This document shows, in pieces, positions 1 through 8,362 of a DNA stretch of 64,000 nucleotides. Source of the stretch: AWTP1-13 sp050248715 (GTDB lineage: Bacteria > Pseudomonadota > Alphaproteobacteria > Rhizobiales > Hyphomicrobiaceae). Numbering within the stretch: position 1 is the stretch's first letter; each line of letters begins with the position of its first letter. The stretch covers positions 34,507 through 98,506 of the forward strand of contig JBFWRV010000015.1 in NCBI GenBank assembly GCA_050248715.1. Direction: 5' to 3'. The notes below the pieces were generated by a model. That model saw nothing but the letters and a program-made list of their open reading frames with translations, was not told where the DNA came from and made no database searches. The position numbers and the translations under genes are program-made.

Positions 1-282
1 GAGATCGGCGTGATCCGCTTGCCCGGCGGCGACCTGCGCGCGATCAACAACTGGTGCCCACACAAGGGGGCGCCCATCTGTCGGGGCATCGTCGGCGGGA
101 CATGGCGTTCGAACGGGCCGGGCGATCTCACGCTGGATAGCGGCAGCGTGGCGTTGGCATGTCCCTGGCATGGCTTCGAGTACGATCTCGCCACCGGCGA
201 GGAGGTGTGCTGGCGACGTCCGACGCGGCTGCGCATGTACGGGGTCGAGGAGGTCGACGGGGAGGTCATCGTCACGCTTTAG
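1..282 (+). CDS. Rieske [2Fe-2S] protein, 3' part (start lies upstream of the window)
   Basis: The reading frame is open from base 1, so the true start is outside the window. The visible part carries both halves of a Rieske cluster-binding site: CPHKGAPIC (cluster ligands Cys and His) and CPWHGFEYD (second Cys and His). The two halves are about 32 residues apart, longer than in typical small Rieske ferredoxins, because a Gly/Ser-rich loop is inserted. Such proteins carry electrons to oxygenases or act as the N-terminal domain of ring hydroxylases. Since the protein ends soon after the second motif, a stand-alone ferredoxin-like protein is more likely than an oxygenase alpha subunit. A second protein with the same expanded loop is encoded at 23760-24125. 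The physiological partner is unknown. Confidence 0.85.
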   Translation, partial: EIGVIRLPGGDLRAINNWCPHKGAPICRGIVGGTWRSNGPGDLTLDSGSVALACPWHGFEYDLATGEEVCWRRPTRLRMYGVEEVDGEVIVTL

Positions 283-676
283 CGTGGCCGATCGAGAAGT
301 CTGTGGCCGTTCTCCCGGGGAAGCTGGATCAGACTTCGGCGCCCGAGTGAGACCGTTGGCGTGGCTCGCGTCCTGTTGGCCGCGAAGGATTGTTGCTAGC
401 TTGTCGCGCGGGACGAGTTTTCGCGATCAGGACATGAGCGTTGGGGGTACCGCAGGCCGGTGTGCTCTGCCGCGACCGATCCGGGAAAGATTGCACCGGC
501 TGCGAGCAGCGCGTGCGCAAACGGTTTGCATCCGCGCGGCGCAAAGGGAAAAAAAGCGTCTTCGTTCCAGCCCGTTGTGCTCGCACACGCCTTCACAAGC
601 TCGCGAGGATACCTGCCCGCCGCAGCAGTCGTGCACCATATCGCTGCAACGCACCATAACGCACGACAGGACTTCC
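283..676. other. 394-bp intergenic region before the efflux genes
   Basis: I see no convincing gene here. The short open frames on both strands are Arg/Ser/Ala-rich, the composition expected by chance in GC-rich DNA. The promoter of the downstream efflux pair should lie here. The only symmetry I can point to is the inverted repeat at 628-667. Confidence 0.5.
628..667. promoter_or_regulatory. Inverted repeat GTCGTGC...GCACGAC just upstream of the efflux adaptor gene
   Basis: A perfect 7-base inverted repeat (628-634 and 661-667) encloses a direct repeat of GCACCATA (633-640 and 651-658). It ends 9 bases before the adaptor start codon. It could be an operator for a local repressor such as TetR or MarR, but no such regulator is in the window and symmetry this short can arise by chance. 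Confidence 0.25.
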
Positions 677-1879
677 ATGATCCCCCGCATGCATTCGCTG
701 CCGCGCCGTGCGCGCGGCGCTGCGCTCGTCGCGTTCCTGGGCATCGTCCTCGGCCTTGCCGGTTGCGGCCAGGGTAATTCCAAGACGGCGGCAGCACCGT
801 CGCCGCCGCAGGTCACGGTGGCGCGGCCGGTGATGAAGACGGTGGTCGATCAGGACGAGTATGTCGGGCGATTCGTGGCGGTCGATGCGATCGAGGTGCG
901 TGCGCGCGTGTCGGGCTACCTCGACTCCGTGCACTTCAAGGATGGCCAGATGGTCAAGAAGGGCGATCTGCTCTTCACCATCGATCGCCGTCCCTTCCAG
1001 AACGCGCTCGATCAGTCCCGCGCCAGCCTCGCGCAGGCCAGGGCCAACCTGGCATATGCTGAGGCCGACTTGGTCCGCGCGCAAAACCTGATCGGCGGTC
1101 GCGTCATCAGCGAGCAGACGCTGGAGCAAAGAACGCAGGCCAAGCGCGTCGCGGAAGCCAACGTGTCGGCGCAGGAGGCCGCTCTACGGCAGGCGGCGCT
1201 CGATCTCGAGTTCACCGAGTTGCGGGCGCCGGTGGCGGGCCGCATCGGCGATCGGCGCGTGTCGCCAGGCAATCTGGTGACGGGAGGAACCACCGGCACC
1301 ACGACGCTGCTGGCGACTATCCAGTCGACCGATCCAATGCGTTTCGAGTTCACCCTCGATGAGGCGTCCTACTTGCGCTATCTGCGGCTCGCCAAGATAG
1401 CGCCGGACCTCGCCAACGACGGCGGCGAGATGCCCGTCAGGCTCAAACTGCTCGACGAGAAGACCTTCACCCACGCCGGCCGTATGGATTTCGTCGACAA
1501 CGCCATCGACCGCTCGACCGGCACCATCCGCGGCCGCGCCGTGCTTCCGAACCCCGACGGCACCTTCACGCCCGGCATGTTCGCGCGCATCCAGGTGGCG
1601 GCAGGTCCGGCCGAGGAGGCTCTGCTGCTGCCCGACGTTGCCGTCGGCACCGAGCAGGTGCGCAAATACGTGCTGGTGGTGGACGAGGAGGACGTCACGC
1701 GCACCAAGTACGTCACGCTCGGCCCGATGGTCGACGGGCTGAGAGTGATCGCGTCGGGCATCGGCGCCGAGGACCGCGTGATCGTCAACGGGCTCATGCG
1801 CACGCGTCCCGGCATGAAGGTTACGCCGCAGATGTCCACAGCCGCCGCGGCGGATACCGGGGGCGCACGCTCCAACTGA
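677..1879 (+). CDS. RND efflux system periplasmic adaptor (membrane fusion) lipoprotein
   Basis: This 400-residue protein is the adaptor of a tripartite resistance-nodulation-division pump. It bridges the inner-membrane pump and an outer-membrane channel. The ATG at 677 gives a basic N-terminus, a hydrophobic stretch and a lipobox LAGC with Cys30, so the protein should be lipidated and anchored to the inner membrane. A longer upstream open frame lacks a signal peptide and is unlikely to be used. A barrel-sandwich (lipoyl-like) half follows, then an Ala/Gln-rich alpha-helical hairpin at about residues 110-165, the second lipoyl half (FTELRAPVAGRIGDRRV) and the beta-barrel region. The pump gene begins 39 bases downstream, so the two are almost certainly co-transcribed. 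The substrate cannot be predicted. Confidence 0.93.
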   Translation: MIPRMHSLPRRARGAALVAFLGIVLGLAGCGQGNSKTAAAPSPPQVTVARPVMKTVVDQDEYVGRFVAVDAIEVRARVSGYLDSVHFKDGQMVKKGDLLFTIDRRPFQNALDQSRASLAQARANLAYAEADLVRAQNLIGGRVISEQTLEQRTQAKRVAEANVSAQEAALRQAALDLEFTELRAPVAGRIGDRRVSPGNLVTGGTTGTTTLLATIQSTDPMRFEFTLDEASYLRYLRLAKIAPDLANDGGEMPVRLKLLDEKTFTHAGRMDFVDNAIDRSTGTIRGRAVLPNPDGTFTPGMFARIQVAAGPAEEALLLPDVAVGTEQVRKYVLVVDEEDVTRTKYVTLGPMVDGLRVIASGIGAEDRVIVNGLMRTRPGMKVTPQMSTAAAADTGGARSN

Positions 1880-1918
1880 GGCAGCGGATTGCCGCCGTCA
1901 TCTCACCACGAGCCGCCC

Positions 1919-4900
1919 ATGCGCATATCCCATTTCTTCATCGACCGGCCGATATTTGCGGGCGTCGTGTCGGTCGTCATCGTGATCCTCGGGCTGGTCT
2001 CGTTCGGCCGGCTGCCGGTCGCCCAGTACCCGGAGATCGCGCCGCCCGTGATCAACGTCACCGGGCAGTATCCCGGGGCCAGCGCGGAAGTGGTGGCGGC
2101 GACCGTGGTGTCGCCGCTCGAGCAGCAGATCAACGGCGTCGAGAACATGCTCTACGTCTCGTCGAACTCGACCGGCGACGGGCGTTTCACGATCTCGGTG
2201 ACCTTCGACCTCGGCACCAACCTCGACATCGCGCAGGTGCAGGTGCAGAACCGCGTGGCAATCGCCCAGCCCCGCCTGCCGGCCGACGTGCGCAACATCG
2301 GCGTCACGGTGGCCAAGGCCTCCCCCGACCTGATGCTGGTCGTGCACCTCTACTCTCCGGACAAGTCGCGCGACACGCTCTTCATCTCCAACTACGTCAA
2401 CGTGCAGATCACGGACGTGCTGAGCCGCATCGACGGCGTGGGCTCCATCACCGTGTTCGGCAGTCGCGACTATTCCATGCGCGTGTGGCTTGACCCGGAT
2501 CGCCTGCAGTCGATGGGGCTGACCGCAGGCGACGTGGTCACGGCGCTGCAGGGGCAGAACGTGCAGGTGGCCTCGGGCGTGCTCAACCAGCCCCCTGTCG
2601 ATCAGCCCGGCGCGTTCCAGATTGCCGTGCAAACGCTGGGGCGGCTCGCCGACCCCAACGAGTTCGGCAACGTCGTCGTCAAGCAGACCGAGACGGCCGT
2701 GGTGCGCGTCAAGGATGTGGCCAAGGTCGATCTGGCGGCGCTGGATTACACCACCAACTCCTATCTCGACCGCGATCCCGCCATCGGCATCGGCATCTTT
2801 CAGCGGCCGGGGTCAAACGCGCTCGCAGCGGCAAAGGCCGTGCAGGCGACCATGGAAAAGCTCTCCGCGAGCTTTCCCCAGGGCCTTAAGCATACCATCA
2901 TCTACAACCCGACGGAGTTCATCCAGCAGTCCGTGGATGCCGTCACCACAACGATCGGCGAAGCGGTGATCCTGGTCGTGCTCGTGGTGGTGCTCTTTCT
3001 GCAGACATGGCGCGCCGCCGTCATTCCGCTGGTTGCGATCCCTGTGTCGCTGATCGGCACGTTCTTCGTGATGGCGGCCTTCGGCTTCTCGCTCAACAAC
3101 CTCTCTCTGTTCGGGTTGGTGCTGGCGATCGGCATCGTCGTCGATGACGCCATCGTCGTCGTCGAGAACGTAGAGCGCAACATCGCCGCCGGGCTCGCGC
3201 CGCGCGATGCCGCCAGAAAGAGCATGGACGAGGTCGGCTCGGCGCTGATCGCCATCGCCCTCGTCTTGACCGCGGTGTTCGTACCGTCGGCCTTCATCAC
3301 CGGCATCTCCGGCCAGTTCTACCAGCAGTTCGCGCTGACGATTGCCGGCGCGACGGTGATATCGCTGCTCGTGTCGCTGACGCTGTCACCGGCCATGTGC
3401 GCGCTGCTGTTGAAGCCGCATGCGGAGCAGGTCAGTACCCCGTGGTGGGCACGGCCGTTCCGCGCTTTTTTCGGTCTCTTCAATCGCGCCTTCGACGCAG
3501 TCGCGTCCGGCTACGGTTGGCTGGCGGCACGGCTGGTGCGCTTCGCGGCCATCATGCTGGTCGCTTACGTGGGCGTGCTGGCCTATGGGCTCAACGAGTT
3601 CCGCAAGACCCCGGCGGGCTTCATCCCCAACCAGGATGCCGGCTATCTGATCGGCGTGACGCAGCTGCCGGCGGGCGCGGCGCTGGCGCGCACCGACGAG
3701 GTCAATCGCAAGGTGGTCGAGGTGGCCCTGCAGGTGCCGGGCGTCGCACATGCGGTGAATATCGTCGGGTTCTCGGGCGCGACGTTCACCAATGCGCCGA
3801 ACTCGGGCGCGGTGTTCATCGTTCTGGAGCCCTTCGAGAAGCGGGCGCGCGATCCGGCCCAGTCGGCGACCGCGATCCAGGGCGCGTTGTTTCAGCGCCT
3901 CGCCTCCATCCAGGAGGGCTTGGTGCTGGTCGTGCAGCCACCGCCCGTGCGCGGCGTCGGCAACGCCGGCGGCGTGCGCATGATGATCCAGGATCGCGCG
4001 GGACGCGGCCCCCAGGCGCTGCAAGGCGCCGTCATGGCCATGATCGGACGCGCCTCGCAAACGCCGGGGTTGATGCAGGTGTTCTCGCTGTTCGAGACCT
4101 CCACGCCACAGCTCTATCTCGACATCGACCGCACAAAGGCGCAGATGCTGGGCGTCAACGTACCGGACGTATTCTCGGCCCTGCAAACCTACCTGGGCTC
4201 GACCTATGTCAACGACTTCAACCTTCTTGGGCGCACGTTCCGCGTTACGGCGCAGGCGGACGCGCCCCACAGGCTCGATGCCGGCGACGTCCTGAAGATC
4301 CGGGTGCGCAACAGCCGCGGCGACACGGTGCCCCTTGGATCGTTCACAACCGTGCGCGACACCTCAGGCCCGTACCGCGTCCCTCGCCACAACCTGTACC
4401 CGGCCGCCGAGCTCGACGCCTCCGCGGTGCCCGGCTACTCGCAGGGCCAGGTCATCAGCGCGTTGGAGCGAGTGGCCGCCGAGACCCTTCCGGAGGGCAT
4501 AGGCTACGAGTGGACGACCCTCGCCTTCCAGCAGATCCGCGCCGGCAGCACGGCCATCTTCGCCTTCCTGTTGGCGGTGGTCTTCGTGTTCCTGGTGCTG
4601 GCGGCGCAGTACGAGAGCCTGACCTTGCCGCTGGCGGTGATCCTGATCGTGCCGATGTGCCTGGTGGCGGCGATCACGGGAGTGATCTTGCGCGGGCAGG
4701 ACAACAATATCCTCACCCAGGTCGGGTTCATCGTGCTCATCGGCCTCGCCGCCAAGAACGCGATCCTGATCGTCGAGTTCGCCCGGCAGCTCGAGGACCA
4801 CGGCCGCGACCGCCGGGCAGCGGCGACCGAGGCGGCGCGGCTGAGGCTGCGCCCGATCGTCATGACGTCGCTCGCATTCATCCTGGGCGTGGTGCCGCTG

Positions 4901-5092
4901 GTATGGGCCATCGGCGCGGGTGCGGAGCTGCGCCAGACGCTGGGAACGGCGGTCTTCTCCGGCATGATCGGCGTGACGCTGTTCGGCCTGCTGTTCACCC
5001 CGGCATTCTATGTCGCCTGCCGCTGGCTCGCCGGTCTGCTGGGCGAGCGGTCGGCCGGGCCTGAGGCGGAGCGGGTGCAGCCGGCGGAGTGA
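1919..5092 (+). CDS. RND multidrug efflux transporter, HAE1 (AcrB/MexB-like) family
   Basis: This 1057-residue inner-membrane pump has the standard length for the hydrophobe/amphiphile efflux family. It should trade protons for export of hydrophobic compounds. The N-terminus MRISHFFIDRPIFAGVVSV is the typical first membrane helix, which favours the ATG at 1919 over a TTG 30 bases upstream. The large periplasmic porter loops lie at about residues 35-330 and 560-860. The central membrane block contains VDDAIVVVENVERN, whose paired aspartates form the proton relay. The C-terminal half repeats the 6-helix arrangement (LIGLAAKNAILIVEFARQL). It follows its adaptor directly. No outer-membrane TolC/OprM-type gene is adjacent, so the pump probably borrows a channel encoded elsewhere. 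Confidence 0.96.
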   Translation: MRISHFFIDRPIFAGVVSVVIVILGLVSFGRLPVAQYPEIAPPVINVTGQYPGASAEVVAATVVSPLEQQINGVENMLYVSSNSTGDGRFTISVTFDLGTNLDIAQVQVQNRVAIAQPRLPADVRNIGVTVAKASPDLMLVVHLYSPDKSRDTLFISNYVNVQITDVLSRIDGVGSITVFGSRDYSMRVWLDPDRLQSMGLTAGDVVTALQGQNVQVASGVLNQPPVDQPGAFQIAVQTLGRLADPNEFGNVVVKQTETAVVRVKDVAKVDLAALDYTTNSYLDRDPAIGIGIFQRPGSNALAAAKAVQATMEKLSASFPQGLKHTIIYNPTEFIQQSVDAVTTTIGEAVILVVLVVVLFLQTWRAAVIPLVAIPVSLIGTFFVMAAFGFSLNNLSLFGLVLAIGIVVDDAIVVVENVERNIAAGLAPRDAARKSMDEVGSALIAIALVLTAVFVPSAFITGISGQFYQQFALTIAGATVISLLVSLTLSPAMCALLLKPHAEQVSTPWWARPFRAFFGLFNRAFDAVASGYGWLAARLVRFAAIMLVAYVGVLAYGLNEFRKTPAGFIPNQDAGYLIGVTQLPAGAALARTDEVNRKVVEVALQVPGVAHAVNIVGFSGATFTNAPNSGAVFIVLEPFEKRARDPAQSATAIQGALFQRLASIQEGLVLVVQPPPVRGVGNAGGVRMMIQDRAGRGPQALQGAVMAMIGRASQTPGLMQVFSLFETSTPQLYLDIDRTKAQMLGVNVPDVFSALQTYLGSTYVNDFNLLGRTFRVTAQADAPHRLDAGDVLKIRVRNSRGDTVPLGSFTTVRDTSGPYRVPRHNLYPAAELDASAVPGYSQGQVISALERVAAETLPEGIGYEWTTLAFQQIRAGSTAIFAFLLAVVFVFLVLAAQYESLTLPLAVILIVPMCLVAAITGVILRGQDNNILTQVGFIVLIGLAAKNAILIVEFARQLEDHGRDRRAAATEAARLRLRPIVMTSLAFILGVVPLVWAIGAGAELRQTLGTAVFSGMIGVTLFGLLFTPAFYVACRWLAGLLGERSAGPEAERVQPAE

Positions 5093-5201
5093 GGCCGCTG
5101 GCACGGCCCCGGGGCGGGCGGGCGGCCCTGTTTGCGGGCGGCGGGATAAGGTGCGACCATCCGAGTCGCGCCTGCCAACAACCGCCACGGCCCCCGCTCG
5201 G

Positions 5202-6332
5202 ATGCCGCTCAAGGACCCGTCGTTCAGCATCGGCATCGAGGAGGAGTACCTGCTCGTCGAGCAGGCGAGCCGGGATCTCGTGCGGGAAATGCCACCGGCC
5301 CTGTTCGAGGCGGCGCAGCAGGCCTTGCAGGGGCAGGTGGCGCGCGAGTTCCTGAAGTCGCAGATCGAGGTCGGCACCGGCGTCCACGGTTCGCCCGGGA
5401 GCGCCGGCCGGGAGCTCGGCGAGCTGCGCCGGACGGTGGCGCGGCTTGCAGGCGAGCACGGCCTCGCCCCGATTGCGGCCTCCACCCATCCTTTCGCGCG
5501 CTGGAGCGCGCAGGAACCAACGGAGCGGGACCGCTACCAGGCGATCGCCCGCGACCTCGCCGGCGTCGGCCGCCGGCTCGTCATCTGCGGCATGCACGTG
5601 CACGTCGGCATCGAGGACGACGAGCTGCGCATCGACCTGATGAACCAGGCCCGCTATTTCCTGCCCCACCTGCTCGTGCTGTCGACGTCCTCGCCCTTCG
5701 CGGAGGGCGAGGACACCGGCCTCAAGTGCTACCGGTTGGCGGCCTACCAGGAGCTTCCGCGCACGGGCCTGCCGGGGCGTTTCGAAAGCTGGGAGGAATA
5801 CCGCCACACCGTCGATCTGCTGGTCCGCAACGGCATCATCGAGGACGCAAGCAAGATCTGGTGGGATTTGCGGCCCTCCGCTCGCTTTCCGACGCTGGAG
5901 ATGCGGATCACTGACGTATGCACCCGGCTCGAGGATGCGGTCTGCGTTGCGGCCATGTACGTCAGCATCCTGCGCATGCTCTACCGCATCCGCCGCGCCA
6001 ACCAGACTTGGCGCACCTATCCGCTGTTCCTGCTCTCTGAGAACCGCTGGCGGGCGCAGCGCTACGGTGTGCAGGGTACGCTGTTCGATTTCGGCAAGGG
6101 CGAATTGGTGGCCTTCGGCGATCTCGTGGAGGAGCTGTTGGCGCTGCTGCGCGAGGATGCGGCCGCGCTCGGATGTCTTGCCGAGATCGAGCATGCGCGC
6201 GAGATCGTGACCCGCGGCACCAGCGCCGACAGGCAGGTCTCCTGCTTCAAGCAGGCCTTTGACGGGGGAAAATCACGCGCTGAGGCGCTGGCGGGCGTGG
6301 TGGACTACCTGGTCGCCGAGACGGTCAATTGA
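5202..6332 (+). CDS. Carboxylate-amine ligase of the YbdK / glutamate-cysteine ligase type 2 family
   Basis: This 376-residue protein belongs to the GCS2 family of ATP-dependent ligases, which join a carboxylate to an amine. Some members have weak glutamate-cysteine ligase activity; the natural substrates of most are unknown. The start MPLKDPSFSIGIEEEYLLV carries the family's GIEEE signature, and its acidic residues bind metal and ATP. Further conserved blocks are GMHVHVGIEDDELRIDLMNQ near residue 130 and WWDLRPSARFPTLEMRITD near residue 225. The ATG at 5202 is chosen because the family begins just before GIEEE; the upstream extension is low-complexity. The last 8 bases overlap the end of a convergent acetyltransferase gene. 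Confidence 0.9.
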   Translation: MPLKDPSFSIGIEEEYLLVEQASRDLVREMPPALFEAAQQALQGQVAREFLKSQIEVGTGVHGSPGSAGRELGELRRTVARLAGEHGLAPIAASTHPFARWSAQEPTERDRYQAIARDLAGVGRRLVICGMHVHVGIEDDELRIDLMNQARYFLPHLLVLSTSSPFAEGEDTGLKCYRLAAYQELPRTGLPGRFESWEEYRHTVDLLVRNGIIEDASKIWWDLRPSARFPTLEMRITDVCTRLEDAVCVAAMYVSILRMLYRIRRANQTWRTYPLFLLSENRWRAQRYGVQGTLFDFGKGELVAFGDLVEELLALLREDAAALGCLAEIEHAREIVTRGTSADRQVSCFKQAFDGGKSRAEALAGVVDYLVAETVN

Positions 6333-6876
6333 GCGTATGGCGTAGTCGCGCCAGCGGCTTGCGCAGGAAGGCTACCGGCAGCACGCAGTTGAGGGGCAGG
6401 GTGCGGACCCCCGCGGACGCCATCTCATAGCCAAGACGCAGGAAGAAGGGCACGGCATTGGCCGTGGCGCAGCACGAGAGCCGCTCGAAGCCGCGCTGCT
6501 GGGCACAAGACTCTGCGGCAGCCAGGAGCCGGCGGCCGATGCCCAGGCGTGGGTGGCGCACGAAGATGCCGCCGATGCTCGCGGTCAAGCCGTCGTTGCC
6601 GGCGGGATGCCAGCTCACGGTCCCAACCAACTCGTCCTCGATCCAGCCGCCCATAACCTCCTCCTGCATCAGCATGTCGGAGTAGGCGGAGGAATAGACG
6701 AGCCTGACGAATGCGGCGATCTCGTCGTCGGTCAGCACATCCAGCGTGTGGGCCTTGAGGGCGGAGGCATGCAGGTGACGCAGGGCGGCGAAGTCATCCA
6801 CGCCGATCGGTTGCAAGGTCAGCTTGGAATCAAGAAAACTGGCGGGGCGTGCCCCGGAAACAGGCGACATACGCAC
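6325..6876 (-). CDS. GNAT-family N-acetyltransferase
   Basis: This 183-residue protein resembles the GCN5-related N-acetyltransferases, which move an acetyl group from acetyl-CoA to an amine. The acetyl-CoA loop is visible as RHPRLGIGRRLLAAAE around residues 106-121, preceded by the beta-4 strand ASIGGIFV. A late segment, AVPFFLRLGYE, fits the family's C-terminal FYxRxGF-like motif. The substrate cannot be inferred. It is transcribed toward the GCS2-type ligase gene and their ends overlap by 8 bases. The first 20 residues are poorly conserved in type, so the true start could be slightly downstream. Confidence 0.85.
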   Translation of the reverse strand: MRMSPVSGARPASFLDSKLTLQPIGVDDFAALRHLHASALKAHTLDVLTDDEIAAFVRLVYSSAYSDMLMQEEVMGGWIEDELVGTVSWHPAGNDGLTASIGGIFVRHPRLGIGRRLLAAAESCAQQRGFERLSCCATANAVPFFLRLGYEMASAGVRTLPLNCVLPVAFLRKPLARLRHTLN

Positions 6877-6956
6877 TACTCGTTCGCATCACGGGGGGAA
6901 TTCTGCCGGTACGTCGACCGTCCGTGACCGGGTCCCCTGCCCCCAAGTCGCGGACG

Positions 6957-8057
6957 CTACTGCTTGGCGAGTTGGCGCCCGCCCGATGCCGCCCCGCCAG
7001 CCGGGGCGGGTGGTGCGTCAGCCTTCCTGTCGCCCGGCTCCGCCGGTTGGTACTCGGCCGCCTTGCACGAGCAGCCCTGCACGAACTCCTTGCGGTAGCG
7101 CCAGGCCGACTTCAGGCTGGTATAGGGCTGCTGCGACGTAGCCGAAACCATCTGCTCCACCGCGCCGCCGGGGTTCTGGTGGTAGTAGAGCTCGGCGGGG
7201 GCTGCGCACTGCGATTGGCACTGCTCGCTATCCCGCTGGAAATGGTTGGGCAGCGTCGAGAAGCTGACCGGGAAGTAATAGCCGTCGCACAAACGCACAC
7301 ACAGCGTCCGGTAGGTTGCGAACGGCAGGTTGCCGAACTGGTTCGGCCGCCCGCGCGGGGAACCGTCGTCATCCTCGTCCCAGAGGCCGAACGGACTGCG
7401 CGCGGCGTCGCGACGGCGGGCCTCCTGATTGTACTGCTGGCCGCAGCCGTTGCGTGCGAGCTCGCGGATGATGTCGTCTTGGAAGGAGCGGTCGCGGGTG
7501 CCCATGATCTGGCGGCGCTGGGCCTCGAGATCGGCGAGGCGCTGGCGATTGGCGTCGACCTCGCCGGCGAATTGGACGCAGCGCGGGGTCCGCCGCAGCG
7601 TGCGCGAGAACAGGAACTGGTCCCAGCAGTCGGCGCGCTCGAGCTGCTGCTTGCCGATCTGGAGGTTGCGCTCGAGCTGGCGCATGTCGTTCTCGATGCG
7701 CGGCAGCAGATCGCGGCCCTGGCCGCTGCCCTGGGTTTCGGTCACGAGGCGGCGCTCGAGCTGCAAGCAGATGCTGCTGCGCTGCTGGCCATAGCCCTGC
7801 CCGTAGCCGCCTGGACCCGCGCCAGGCGGGGGTTGGCCCTGCGGATATTGACCGGGCGGCATCTGCCCCGGGGGCATCTGGTCGACCGGGGGACGGTAGG
7901 GCTCGCGAGGGGCCTGCCTGGGCTCGGGCTGCGACCATGGCCACCAGCCCCAGCCCTGTGCGCGGACATCGCCGGAGAGCAGTCCAACGAGGGCCGCCGC
8001 GCATAACGCGCCAAGGGCGCCGCGTCCCGCAAACCGTCTGGTCGTGCCCTTGGCCAT
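6957..8057 (-). CDS. DUF2865 domain secreted protein
   Basis: This 366-residue protein has an N-terminal signal peptide (basic MAKGTTRRFAGR, hydrophobic core, cleavage near DVRAQG). A Trp/Pro-rich stretch follows, with tandem MPPGQ units at about residues 58-80. The centre (about 95-215) is helical and charged. The C-terminal part holds the cysteine-rich block typical of DUF2865 (CVRLCDGYYFPVSFST, then CQSQC, then CSCKA). Even-numbered cysteines suggest disulfides in the periplasm or envelope. DUF2865 proteins occur mainly in Hyphomicrobiales and have no established function. The gene stands alone and is divergent from cysS across about 305 bases. Confidence 0.85.
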   Translation of the reverse strand: MAKGTTRRFAGRGALGALCAAALVGLLSGDVRAQGWGWWPWSQPEPRQAPREPYRPPVDQMPPGQMPPGQYPQGQPPPGAGPGGYGQGYGQQRSSICLQLERRLVTETQGSGQGRDLLPRIENDMRQLERNLQIGKQQLERADCWDQFLFSRTLRRTPRCVQFAGEVDANRQRLADLEAQRRQIMGTRDRSFQDDIIRELARNGCGQQYNQEARRRDAARSPFGLWDEDDDGSPRGRPNQFGNLPFATYRTLCVRLCDGYYFPVSFSTLPNHFQRDSEQCQSQCAAPAELYYHQNPGGAVEQMVSATSQQPYTSLKSAWRYRKEFVQGCSCKAAEYQPAEPGDRKADAPPAPAGGAASGGRQLAKQ

Positions 8058-8362
8058 TGGCGATTTCCGAGCCCCGGGACGCTCTGGCAGCGCTGATTCC
8101 CCCGGGAACTTTCCGCGTGATTATCTGGGTGTTGCGGTAGCCGGTCAATGCAGCGCAATTGCGGCCACAGGGTTGTCCACGCCCCTTGGCGCCTTGACGG
8201 ACCGCAGGAAAGCGCGGATAAGGCCCGGCATGAAGGCCACGCGCACACCGGCCGTAAATATTCAGTGCGGCATTATTGCAACGAGCTAGCCAAGGCTGGC
8301 GCGCGGCCGCTTCTTTGCCCGTCCCGTGACAGAGAAACGCCCCGCCCAGCGGCGAGGGACCC
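8058..8362. other. Divergent intergenic region between the DUF2865 gene and cysS
   Basis: These 305 bases separate two divergent genes and should hold both promoters. I find no gene, no clear -35/-10 pair and no leader peptide or T-box-like structure that I can support. Confidence 0.4.
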
